Shown here in pieces: positions 13,753 through 24,640 of a stretch of 64,000 nucleotides of DNA. The notes under the pieces are model-generated. The model was given only the letters and a program-made list of their open reading frames with translations, ran no database searches and was not told where the DNA came from. The position numbers and the translations under genes were made by a program. Source of the stretch: Quillaja saponaria (taxonomy: Eukaryota > Streptophyta > Magnoliopsida > Fabales > Quillajaceae); the NCBI GenBank assembly GCA_029379385.1, contig CM055610.1, positions 20,485,422-20,549,421 of the forward strand, given 5' to 3'. Every line of letters begins with the position of its first letter. Within the stretch, counting starts at the first letter, position 1.

Positions 13753-16128
13753 ATTCTCTTTCTGTAAAAGAAAGACCAGGATATCTTGCTAGGCAGATTG
13801 ATGAGAGGCTTGACTTATGATGAAACACTGTAAAAAAGAAGAATCATATAAAGTAGGAGTTTGTGGTGTAATGGTGACATGCACTAGGAAAAACAGTATA
13901 TATGCATTAAATTTACTTACAAGGAGAGACAGGTACATCATTTAGTTACAAGTTAGAACTTAACAGTAAGAGCGAGACTCTATTATCTGTATTTTGAAGT
14001 CAAATACCTCTTTTGTTCTCTCTTTTTAATATTATTTTTTTATATAAAAGGAATGTGTAACTAAACGTGTGTCAGAAAAAAAGGGATATGCAACTAGACA
14101 TTTGGTTCGGTACAATTAGACGTGTGGGTACCCGACCCAACAAGACGAATTAACAAAAATTTCACGGTAATTTTAGCAATTAAGTGGTTGGGTGACGAAA
14201 AATTATATCTGATTAAAAATTTGATTATTTTTCATTTGTTAAATTTTATCGTAAATAATTTATATTTATTTTTAACTAATAACTAGATCTAAAATATGTT
14301 TTATAATTTTTAAACTAAAAATAAACATAAATTACAGTATTTGAACATTACAAATTTAATGAAAAGATTAAGATAAGATGAATATAATTTATTATAATGT
14401 AGTTCAGCTAGGGACAAAGCTTTGAAAAAATGACAAATAAATCTTACTTTTCTCTTCGAATTATCAATGAGTCTGAAAATAATTTTACAAGAAAAATAAG
14501 TCTTATTTTTAAGAATCTCATCAAATTAAATCATAAACTTAAAATGGAAATATTATATATCACTTTTACTCTTGCTCTTATGTTTTAATTTTCAAGTTGA
14601 AGATATTAGTTGAAGTAGACCAAATTTTTAAAAAGTAAATAACATAGATATAGAAAACTAATAAATTTATAATTTTAAATTTTTTAAAAATGTTCTCATC
14701 ATCTATTTTCTTATTTCAAAAAATTAAAAAAAATTATTTTCATGAGCTTTATAGTATTTGAATTTATCTTAAAAACTTATAAAATCTATTTGTAGGTATA
14801 TATATGTGTATGAAGAAATAAGAAAAAATTTATAAATTATTTTATTTAATCTTCAAATTAACTTCATTTTATTTTTTGATATATATTATCTAAAAATTTT
14901 GTTTTCAGTTTAATGAATTTAAAAAAAGAAAAAAAGAAAACATGTTTCTAAACTCATGTTATTTACTTTTTAAGAATTGGTCTATTTAATTAAAAAATTT
15001 CACCTAAAAATTAAAACATAAAAAAACAAGGATAGAAGTTGTATAGAGTATCTAAAATTTAAAAGTCAGAATTTATTTTGAAAGAATTTATAAAAGTATG
15101 ACTTACTATTGTAAAGTTTTTAAAAGGACTTGTTGGTAACTTAAAGAGCAAAATAGGACTTATCTATATTTTTATTTAATATTTTATAATGTTATTTTAA
15201 GAATCATGTATTTTTATGCCTGTATGTGAAAATCTTTATAAACGTATATTGTCTTGTATAAATTGAGAAACTAAATCACTTTGAGTGTGTTTGGAATCAC
15301 AAAAATTATAGAATTCAATTAATTTTAAATGAATTTTGATTAAAATCTTGTATTTGGAACTTATTATATATGAGAATTCAATTAATTGTAAATCTTATTT
15401 TCATTATTTTTTTTTTAATTTTACATTCTTACCACAATTAATGTGATTTACAAAGAATTCAATTCATTTGATCTTAAAAAATTATTTGAACAAATTTACC
15501 CTTCATATTTGTCTCATTTTCACACTTGCTCTCACACCCCACTCATCTCTCTGGATCCCTCTCTTTCACAACACTCATCTCTTCTCACCCGTTCTCATTC
15601 TTAACCCATCTATTTCTCGAACTATAATAGACCATAAAAAGAAAATGGCCAAGAAATAGAGGAAGAGAGAGAGAATGGTCAAGGAGTATAGAATTATATA
15701 GAATTAGGATTAATATTGTAAAAATGTTAAATTCAATTAAATCTCATTATTATTATTCACATTTCAAATAATGTAATTCAATTGAATTATATTAAATTGT
15801 ATCAACAAGATGGTTTGTTCCAAACAATTAAAAAAAAAAAAATGGAATTGAATCAAATTTAATTTAATTTATTTAAAATCAATTCTTTTATAAATTTGTC
15901 ACAAACTTATCCTGTAAGAATGTGTATAAATGCATAACAACATTTCTTAAAATTAGAAAACAATATACGAGTATGAACATACGCGTGCAAATGGCTAGTA
16001 CAATAAATATGGGAGAACATTTTTTGGATATTGACTATCAATCCACCTTAAGCATGCATGCATGTACTTAATTGTACCATGAAATAGAGAAAAATACGCA
16101 TGGTGTTAACTGTGGTTAATTTATGCTG
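13753..16128. other. AT-rich intergenic region
   Basis: No gene is recognised in over 2 kb of very AT-rich sequence. The second half holds a candidate MITE-like stretch, listed separately. Confidence 0.5.
15280..15900. repeat. Possible MITE remnant with TTTGGAA/TTCCAAAC ends
   Basis: GTGTTTGGAATCACAAAA at 15287 faces TTTGTTCCAAACAATT at 15812 in opposite orientation. Between and around them are many near-palindromic AATTCAATTAATTT-type words. The arrangement resembles common plant MITEs with GTGTTTGGAA ends, but I could not fix the termini or a target duplication. Confidence 0.3.
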
Positions 16129-16335
16129 CTACTTAAGTAGATAATGATAGACATGTTGGTTGAAATTCTTCAACTTCTGATATAAAAGAGAGAAAATCTT
16201 GCGCTTGATGCTTCCTCTAACAGGAGGGACTCTACACCTCTTATTGTTACGACTTCTGTCTCCAACTGCCCTTTGTAGAATCGCAGCCTCCAATTCAAGT
16301 TCCATCTTCTTCATCCTCTTTGTCTGTTGCATCAT
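16129..16335 (-). CDS. Small basic protein of unknown function (68 aa)
   Basis: A single open frame encodes a short protein with three parts: an acidic helix-like MELELEAAILQRAVGDRS, a basic NNKRCRVPPVRGSIKRKIF and a tail SLLYQKL. The mix of a heptad-like N-terminal half and a basic VPP.RGSIKRKIF half is not what random AT-rich frames give here, where other chance frames are rich in I, Y and F. There is no signal peptide or membrane span. Two Met starts are close together (MMQQTKRMKKM), and a purine-rich (GA)n run lies just upstream on the opposite strand at about 16361-16379. I do not recognise the family, and an upstream exon may exist. It could be a conserved short plant peptide or chance. 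Confidence 0.4.
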   Translation of the reverse strand: MMQQTKRMKKMELELEAAILQRAVGDRSRNNKRCRVPPVRGSIKRKIFSLLYQKLKNFNQHVYHYLLK

Positions 16336-16360
16336 TGATTTATGCTGTGAGTGAGAATAC

Positions 16361-16379
16361 AGAGAGAGAGAGAGAGGGA
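16361..16379. repeat. (GA)n microsatellite
   Basis: A short AGAGAGAGAG run lies upstream of the small minus-strand ORF, in its putative 5' leader. GA repeats are common in plant leaders. Confidence 0.7.
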
Positions 16380-17724
16380 GTTATTGCTGGGATCAGGAGT
16401 TCATTAATATATATAGTACTTGAAACTTGAAAGGGTAGGAACCTTCGTGCCACTTTCAGCATATAAATATAATAATTACTTTCCCTTCCATGTCTATGAT
16501 TTTTAAGTGAAAAAATGGTGCCAATAGCAACCAAACAATTTCCCAGCAATTAATTTAGTAAGTAATACTTCTGTTCTGTGTCGGCTTTAGCGGTTTTATA
16601 GCCTCTACTTCTTGTTTGTTTAGCTGTTTATGCGAAGTTTCTTTCAAAAAAAAGAAGAAGAAAAAAGATAACTTTGATAGAAATTTGTGTTGAATGTTAT
16701 GTCATTTTCACCCAAAAAAAAAAAAAAAAAATAATGGAAATTAGAGTTGGCCATAATACTTATTTATGATTATTTGACCAAGAAATTTGGCTCAGCTAGC
16801 CGACTATCTCATATGAGAAATTAGAAGGTTATGTATGTAGTTTATTTTAGAGAGTTTATCTTATAATGTTGATATTAAAAATATCAGCAAATTAATTCCT
16901 TTACACCTTAGAAAAAGAAAAAGAAAAGTAGGTTATTTGGTGTTAAAACTTAAAACATCTAGCTTTTCTGTTTTGATAGTTACTTAATTTCATTTTTCAA
17001 ATTTATATTTTCTTGTAGACAATAATGTTTGATTGTTCAACATAAACATTTATAGGAAGTTTTTATGAAATTTATGGTTCGAAACACTCTTATTTTCTAT
17101 GAGTCAATAATTTTCAGTATCTGTTTTTTCCATCACCAAGACAGTTTAGATAAAATCATCCGCAAGTTTTTCTTGTTTGTGAAAAAATTGTGCATGTAGC
17201 TTGTTCCTTTCAAAACCGCACTCCTATATAACGGTTTTAAAGTTTTTAAAAGCAAGTATATAATTCTTTTTTCCTCTCTGATTTTCCATGGATTTGAGAA
17301 AAGAGAAGTACCGTCTTGCATTAGTTCCAAGCACTTAAGATCTCATCTTTATCATAGTTTGGACTTATTTGGTGAGTTTAAAAGGTGAAAGATAAGGACC
17401 TCCTTTCTAACATCTAGTATAGTGGGGCTCCAGTCAGAAATTTCCTCAGATAGAGATCCACTGGACGTCTATAGTGTAAAAGTACTTTGACAAAGACCAG
17501 TACCAGTTTACATAAATGAACAAAAGGTCTGCACTGCACAAAGAATAGTGAGCCAGAATTTTCAATTGAACAAATGTGTTAATTGTACAAGAATCGATTA
17601 AATGATCCACAAATAATCCTGTAGATTTTTCTCTGTTTGAGGTTCTATGATACTTCTTTCTTGCAATCTGAATTTCAAGTCTGAGTCATTAGAAAAACAA
17701 CATTCTGATTTCTGACCAATTGCT
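16380..17724. other. Intergenic region downstream of SGRL
   Basis: No gene is supported. The stretch holds A-rich homopolymers (for example near 16715-16732) and AT-rich sequence. The part just below 17725 should contain the SGRL 3' UTR on the minus strand. Confidence 0.5.
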
Positions 17725-19948
17725 TCAAAGCAGGAAGGAGAAAAGAGCTTGGAAGACAGATTTTGGTCCTGGCCACTTTTCAGGAGGATGGTCCCTATTT
17801 ATCAATCCTTGAAATTGATCCACCTGTCTTCCCTGGAAGATAGTAATTGAATTTAATCAACAAACTCGTTACCTATCTCATCCATGCTAACATTAAGCAT
17901 TTCCATTTATGCGAAACTTAAAGCACATTCTCATGGAAAATTTGACTTTGGTGAAACAAGGTTGCAGACATAATGAAACTGAGCATTCCATCTAAGACAG
18001 TGCACAGTTGTTCATGTGCTTATGTTTTACCTCCATAGCATCATTGAGAGGCCCCCAACATTCCGTTCGATTGTACTTTTTAGAACTAGAATGAAAATAT
18101 ACTCGAACTATAGCATGCTCCAACTGAGGATGCTCACTGAAAAGTACAGAATCACCATGTTGAATTGCTTTAAGCACCTGACTTGCATAAAAAAGCATAA
18201 CCAAGGCCTGTGTTATTTAGTGTCTTAGCATTTCAAAAAACCGGACCATGCAAACAAAACACTCCTGTGCAAGTAGAGCAACATATTAGCCATTTGTGGT
18301 GAGCAGCAACAAGTATATAACATTAAAATGGCTACTTTTTTTTATTTCATTTATTTGTTTAGTGTGACGGTAGAGCTTTAGGTGTCTTTCACTACTCAAA
18401 ATAACCCACCCCTTCTCCATTAATTAGCCTAAAATTGTCTGATGTGTCTTCTGTAATAATGGGATATAGCGAGGTGATATTAACATTTAAAGGCAAACTT
18501 ACCAAAGGCATTTCCTTGGAGAATATGTGATATCTAAATTCAGCAGCCAGGTCCATCAAGAGATTAGGACCACTGACAAAGCAATGAATATGTAGACACA
18601 ATTCATCTTTCACTTTCTTCCATTCAGCAACAACATCATCTTTCTTGTACCACCCTATTAGCTGTCATAGAGACAAACAAAATCTTACATACCAATTAGC
18701 ACAATCAAGACCTGCTGATATTCTGAAACTGTGACCTGTTTATTGTTGACCTTGAAAAGTAAGGATGAGTACCTGATCTAGATTGATAACATTGGATATA
18801 GTTAAGGTTAGATTAGCTGTAAAGTCACAATGAGACAGGATATAGGTTCTAGGAAGGATGCTTGAATACTTGTTTATCTCTTCCTCCACTAACACAACTT
18901 TCAGCTTTGATGTTTCAAATTTTGCAGGAGGACCCAGAAGCCTAACAGCCTAGCATTATGAACAAATCAGTGGACATGAAGTGGGTAGTTAAAGAAGATC
19001 AATGATAATTGTAAGCACATTGTAAAGAAAAATATTTAGAAGTCAGCAATGTTATTTTTAGAACAGGAACTGCAACAAGACTAACTTACAAAATCTCTTG
19101 AGAAAACCTGCAAGGATTTCAATTTGCAACATTCATCTGAACTGCTAATCCATCTAAATAAGCAATGACGTGAAACTGAAGAATGCAACCTAAAATGACT
19201 AAACTATTAGCAGTACAAATTAAAAGGATCTGCATATTCAACAAATTGACACGAGGAACAACCTTTATCTTTTTTGGTTGAACCGTATGAGAAACATAGA
19301 TAGATATCAATTTATTTAGTTAAGTATAAGAAATTGAATCAACATGTAACAATAAGATAGTATGAACTGGTACTAAGACATTCCAGCATTCTGCCTACAT
19401 CTTGGATACAATTTCTTTAAAGAAAAAAAATGGAAAAACTGAAATTGCATAATTTAGAGCAGCATATTTTCAAACCACTTAGGAATTATAGGATGAACTA
19501 AGATTGAAATAGAATGAAAGAATTCAAATCAGAATGTGCCATCAGCCAAATAATTAGCACCAAGAAAATTAAATTCCCTATATTGCCCAACAGAACAAAA
19601 TACAATGGTTGGTCTTTGGAGTTCAATTCCAATCTAAAGATGTCTCTTTTAGAATGATTTTGGCAGAACCAGCAGCAAAGTACAAATTCTTAAATTAGTC
19701 CTTATAAAAAAATCCACAATGCCGGAAGATAAACCCTTAAATTTGGTAATGCCATTATAGGATACACATTTTAAAGCAAAACTGAAAGAGTGATAACGAT
19801 GGCTAGAGAATTGGACCTCAGAGACCAGGGTGTTGTAGGAAGCTCTGGTTTTTAAATATCTATTTGATGACCTTAAGACGGTGTTACTCATGAAGAAGCC
19901 CCTTGAAGTTGATGGTGAAAACGCAGAGTAAGCAAAATGACAGGCCAT
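17725..19948 (-). CDS. SGRL: STAY-GREEN-LIKE magnesium dechelatase, chloroplastic, 5 exons
   Basis: Exons 19948-19817, 18949-18773, 18661-18503, 18177-18031 and 17832-17725 join in frame with GT-AG introns to give 240 residues. The first exon is a Ser/Arg-rich, acid-poor chloroplast transit peptide that starts MACH and ends SYNTLVSE. The Staygreen domain follows: AVRLLGPPAKFE, LPRTYILSHCDFTANLTLTI, LIGWYKKDDVVAEWKKVKDE, HIHCFVSGPN, RYHIFSKEMPLVLKAI, VYFHSSSKKYN and ECWGPLNDAME. The H84-C85-D86 motif and D111/D112 match positions conserved across SGR proteins and implicated in catalysis. SGR/SGRL enzymes remove Mg2+ from chlorophyll a or chlorophyllide a, and SGRL-type proteins prefer chlorophyllide a. 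The protein ends RDHPPEKWPGPKSVFQALFSFLL and lacks the cysteine-rich C-terminal motif of SGR1/SGR2, which supports the SGRL assignment. No lesion is seen. Confidence 0.92.
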
Positions 19949-20222
19949 GGAAGATGCATAACACTGACACAGTCTTGCCCTTCATTTTTCACAACCCACC
20001 ATCGTCTTCTCTCTGCAACTTAGACAAGGAGAGAGAGTTATGTGGAGAGTTGGGGTTTCATAGTTTTGCTTCTGTGGACTGAGATTTACACAGATCCCTT
20101 AGTCCAAAATCTTTGTCATGCCATTCCCTCCGCACAATTTTAGTTTCTTTATTTTTTTTCCTCATTTTTTATTTTTAAACTTGATTGGTGACTAGTGATT
20201 GGCCATGAAGTTGAATGTTGTA

Positions 20223-20280
20223 CCACGTCATCAAACTGCTTGAATTTTTGATAGCTTGTGGATAATTCGCTGACGTGGCT
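20223..20280 (-). promoter_or_regulatory. Paired ACGT (ABRE/G-box-like) elements upstream of SGRL
   Basis: CCACGTCA at 20223-20230 and TGACGTGGCT at 20271-20280 lie about 275-330 bases upstream of the SGRL start codon. The second contains ACGTGGC, an ABRE core for bZIP factors. ABI5/ABF control of SGR1 through ABREs is established in Arabidopsis. The extension to SGRL here is inference. Confidence 0.45.
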
Positions 20281-22302
20281 TTATTTGGGTCTATAGTCGC
20301 TATGCAGTACGTAGATACTTTGCTTCAGTTTTGTAAGGGTTTCTTCATTTTTAGTCAGTCGATCAAGTTAATGTATTTTTGATTAAATTAGTTTTTCAGA
20401 TCAATTGAAGATATGTTATTTGTGTCAAAATTAAAAATTTATAAAAATTTTACTTATAAAAAATTTGAATACACATAATCAATAAATAAATTACATATTT
20501 TCTTTTATTATTAGACTAATGTAAAAAGTTTTATTTTGGTACCCAGGCCTTGAAGTAGGTAGCCACACGTAAATCAATTTTAAGGGTTTCTGTCTTTCAG
20601 ACCCTATAAAATTTGGAATTGAAATAATTTCGTAAAGGATTTATTACATACCCCACAATATAAATTCCTATCAGTAATTGTAAATGTTAAATATTTAGAC
20701 ATTTTAACGTGCATATATATGTGTGAAGTTGGCGCTTATGTACCCTACATTGTTAAATGTATGAACATTTTAGTTATTTTTAATAAGGATAATGATAAAG
20801 AAAACTAAAGAATGATTTATGTGTTTGTCTCTGAACTTGAGAGACCAATGCATATTGTCTGTGTTTAAATAGAGATTACATGATAAGACTTTACAAATTA
20901 AGAGATAGAGTAATCCTAGATTTGTTACGTATATATATAAATATATAATCTTGATAATTATTTCATGTAATAAAATCTTATTATGAGTTACATTCGTCTA
21001 ATTATTTTAGTTATAACATTTTTTGAGTACTATAGTCTTTGGGTGTGAGCCTATTCTCGTTTAGAATTTATCATTGTCCCTCTTCAAACGTGTTTTTTTC
21101 TAGGCTCAAACACTTGACATTGAAGAGGTCCCTCAATCACTAATCTCAAACTTATCTTATCACTTGATAGAGGCCTTTTGACATTTTTAACCATTTAATA
21201 TTTTAAAAGAAAAAAGAAGCAAAGGCTTAAGTTATTGGTTTAGTTGTATAAGATTGTCAGAGTGAACATTCTATGAATGTTCCCTTACAAGTTGAAATTT
21301 CTCATTGTATGTCTGTCTGCTTTTGTTTGTTAAGAAAAAGGGGTTCTCTAATCATTGATTGTATAATATAATTTATCAGCAATTCACTGAAATCACAAAT
21401 GTCACTCATCTTTTAGTAGTTAATACACTTCTTTGTTGGCAAAAGTAGCATACAGAAGTGTCAAGATGCCTTTTCTTTTGTTTTCCTTTTTTTGTTGTTG
21501 GATTTATTTGAAAAAGAATTCAACTTTTCATTAGTTGTATTAGTTTGGTTTCTGAGCTATCTGGAAAAAATACAAAGATTACCGTCCCCGTGTTTGCATA
21601 ATTGAAAATTTAGAATCATAATCCAAGGGTTTAATTGGTGGGGTTTAGAAAGGGCTTTACTCATGAGCTTCTCCTTAATGACTCTGTTTAATGTTAAGTC
21701 TAGTTTAATGCTTGTGATCTGGATTATGAAAATAAGTTTAAGAAGCCATTCTAACCATTACAAGTATTAAAGAAGCAACAAAAACTACTAAGGAACACTT
21801 ATTGACTTGTTAAGCTTTTTATCTCATGGAAATTAGCCAGAAAAAAAATAAAAATGCATGCATTCATTTACACATCAGCTTACTCATATAGTGAGATTTT
21901 CTTTTTGGTAGTAATTTCATACTAGCTCCATGACATTGCTAATTATATCACTAGAACAAGTCTTACAACAAAGATATCTTACCAGACATGGAAGATTTAA
22001 ACATTCTGATCCCATGCACTTACAAGGGTCCAGCTTGTTTATTTAATTTCCTTAAATTCCTCACACAGGCACACTGAGATTCGACTTATATTAGAGAATG
22101 AAAGCAATAGCACGAGTTGCTTAACAGTTTAGAATAATCAAATACCCCATTGTCTGCCATTGACTCACTTTCCCCATACAAACAAGTTGTCAACCTCCAT
22201 ATATTATTTAACATGTCTGCTTCCAAAGGCTCTCTAAAAAGCTGATCTCTTTGAAAGCTAAAGGAGAGTCTGCAGCATTCCCTGAGTTACTGAGTACTAA
22301 AC
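20281..22302. other. Intergenic region between SGRL and the peptide gene
   Basis: Nothing coding is recognised. The sequence is AT-rich and ordinary. CATATATTATTTA near 22198-22210 could be the TATA region for the downstream peptide gene. Confidence 0.5.
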
Positions 22303-22527
22303 ATGTTAGGTTCTTGGAGGCAGAAGTGCTTGCTCTTAACTCTGCTGGCTTTTGTTGTTCTCTCAGAATCGTCAAGGTTACCCAAGAATTACTGGGAACA
22401 GATGCTGCCCAAGAAGCTTCCTTCTCCTTCTTCTTCTCCCTCTAGAGGGACCAATTCTGTAACTACTTCATCTTCCACAGCTTTGATAACCAATAGAAAC
22501 ATCACTTCATCAGATGGAAAGGTCTAG
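22303..22527 (+). CDS. Candidate secreted signalling-peptide precursor (74 aa)
   Basis: This single-exon frame encodes a classic small preproprotein. It has a short basic start (MLGSWRQK), a hydrophobic signal core CLLLTLLAFVVLS with a likely cut near SES/SR, a linker RLPKNYWEQMLPKK and a Ser/Pro-rich segment LPSPSSSPSRGTNS. The rest is a Ser/Thr-rich tail. There are no cysteines after the predicted signal cleavage, as expected for a post-translationally processed linear peptide. The P-S-P-S-S-S-P-S-R-G-T-N core has the spacing of IDA/IDL-type PxPPSxPSxxxN peptides (Pro, Ser, Pro-Ser, basic residue and Asn in register), but the match is partial. The overlapping frame at 22251 is treated as a shadow because it lacks a signal peptide. 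A short upstream ATG frame (22213) precedes it. The assignment as a secreted peptide is moderate and the hormone family is tentative. Confidence 0.6.
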   Translation: MLGSWRQKCLLLTLLAFVVLSESSRLPKNYWEQMLPKKLPSPSSSPSRGTNSVTTSSSTALITNRNITSSDGKV

Positions 22528-23200
22528 GACTGATTGAAATAACTCTCCTTGTGTATCTTTCTAACTTTACAAAATGTTGTCTTGATCAGAACACTAGGAT
22601 ATGAGGGAAGCATCAAAGTTTTGCAAATTAGTCCTGTCGTTGATCTGATTTTTGATTATAAACAGAGTCATACTCTTCTAGGTTCATTCAACTTGATCTG
22701 CGGATGCAGTCTCTTGTAACGAAAATTGATCTAGCTATTTATTGTTGAGCAGGAGAAATTTGTCAATAATAATTTCAGTATTAAAGGGATTCATCACTTA
22801 CAACTGCAATTATGATCATAATAATTCCACGTAACACAAGTTCTCTTTTCCAAATTTTGTTTTCCTCAGTAACACTGGCAGAAAATATTTAAATGTATAG
22901 CTTTTTAGTTTCTTGAATTTGCTAAGTTGGGGGTGTCAATCATTTTAAATAAGCAATGGCTTTGTATATAGTACCTAGTGTTAACATAGACTTTCAATCT
23001 TATATTCTGGTGAGAGAGAGAGAGTGGAAGTAACTTCTCTGAATTTAACAAGACATGAGAATATTTTCATGGCTGATTACAGTAGAACGACATAATACAT
23101 TTACTGAAAATGCAAGCTTCACTAAAATTAAAATGAAAAGCATTCACAAAAGAAGAAGAAAATACAACAACTTCTATACTGCGCAAATAAACACTGATAA
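22528..23200. other. Intergenic region below WAKL copy A
   Basis: No gene is seen. A (GA)n run near 23010-23022 and the sequence after it resemble the stretch at 24905-25110, suggesting a duplicated WAKL 3' flank. Confidence 0.5.
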
Positions 23201-24640
23201 TCATCGCCCATCTTCAATCTCAAATGCTATTTGGTTTCCTCTGCTATCATAAACCAACTGTACCTCCAGTAAGATATGCAGCCGAGTGCAAATATGAAAC
23301 GGCTCCTGCAGTTTCTGCAGCTATCTTCTGCTAAGTTTCCCATGGAATTGATGAGACGTTCTTTTCAGGTACCATTGGGCACAAATTCATAAACTGACAG
23401 AGGAAGCTCTGTCTCCAAATAGCACCCCAAGATTTTTACCGCATTTCAATGGTTGATTTGGGGGAGTACAACCATTTCATTAATGAACTGTTTAACTTGG
23501 CTTTGATTCCTTTCTGCACTTCTTGATGGCAACTATTGTGTTGTCTGGTAATATTCCGTTGTAAACTATTCCTTGGCATCCACGCCTAGGATTCTGCTTT
23601 CATGGAAGTTGTCAGTGGCCTTCTCAAGCACTTCTTCAGTAAATATTTTTGTTACGCTGTAACCTTGTTGTTGGGAAAGTTGCTCTCGCTGCATGACGCC
23701 ACCATTTTGCTCAGAACTTCTTTCTGAGACTAACGAGCTTCCTTTGCTTGTGTGCCCAACATAACGAGGAGAGGACAAAAAACAGACCCAATAAACCTAA
23801 GCTAATGCCTGCAAAGAAGGAATTATATGATTCAAATATTGAAATGGATGCCTCAACAAACAATTTATGTAGCGAATGTAACTAAATAATAAAAAAAAAT
23901 ACTCTGCAGAAAGGCAAAAAAAAAAATCGCATTTTCTATGAAAAACCATTATGGAAGTTATATGTATAATAACATAATAAACATGTACTGGGCATGTAGA
24001 CGAAGCTGCCTGAGGTACTCACCCAGTGCTACGTTAGTTAAGGATTTCTCAGATTACTTTGCCAAACTATAGCCTGTTCCATTTTTAAAGCCATCGCCAG
24101 GGTATTCGGAGGGACAGGAACAATTGTAACCACCATGGAAGTTGTTGCAATCTAAACTGCAGGTACGTAATGTGCTGCACTCATCAATATCTGAAAATAC
24201 AGAGAGTGAAATCATGAGTAGACAACTTGCAGCATATTTATGTCACAAAGTAATATTGGGTAGTTAGTTAATTAGTCAACTGCTATTAGTTAGTTAGATG
24301 AAAAGTTACCTTGACAGCCATTAGGTAGGTAAGGGTTCCCTTGGAACCCATCTGTACAATTGCAGATATATATAGCCTGGATCTGTATGTATGCAGATGC
24401 TGTCTCCTGGCAAGTATAACTTGTTTTATCCTTCGTAGTCATTGAGGAGAGAGATGTTATAGACTTGGATATTTGATTTCTTGTAATATGCAAACGAGGG
24501 TGTTGTCAAATGTTGTGTTGCAAGAAATAAAGAATTAAGCAGTCCTTTGTTGTGGATGGTTGATGTGGGGGTTTGTCTATCATTTATTTTAAGCAATGGT
24601 ACATAATGGAAATATTCTACTGTGATGCTATCTAGCAACT
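23201..24640 (-). pseudogene. WAKL copy A: internally deleted wall-associated kinase-like gene
   Basis: Three recognisable pieces run 5' to 3' on the minus strand. At 24640-24310 lies the end of an ectodomain exon ([20 protein letters not shown]). At about 24192-24058 lies an EGF_CA exon (DIDECSTLRTCSLDC). At about 23810-23201 lies a kinase exon start with [20 protein letters not shown], then diverged VAIKK and YEFVPNGT remnants. The frame is broken by stops, and the Gly-rich loop, catalytic loop and activation segment are missing. The sequence jumps from about subdomain V to a C-terminal tail EIEDGR-stop at 23203-23201. WAKL proteins are plasma-membrane receptors for pectin fragments, with an extracellular galacturonan-binding domain and a cytosolic Ser/Thr kinase. 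This copy cannot make one. It differs in sequence from copies B-D and defines a second (A-type) lineage in the cluster. Confidence 0.8.

Noticed and set aside
19081..19130. Possible extra mini-exon (VFSRDF) in SGRL
   Set aside because: It has a good acceptor and donor but the frame and family alignment join LVSE directly to AVRLLGPPAKFE. The mini-exon would insert residues not usual in SGRL.
22251..22445. Overlapping frame beginning 52 bases upstream of the secreted-peptide ORF
   Set aside because: No signal peptide and poorer composition. The +1-shifted frame from 22303 has a full preproprotein layout.
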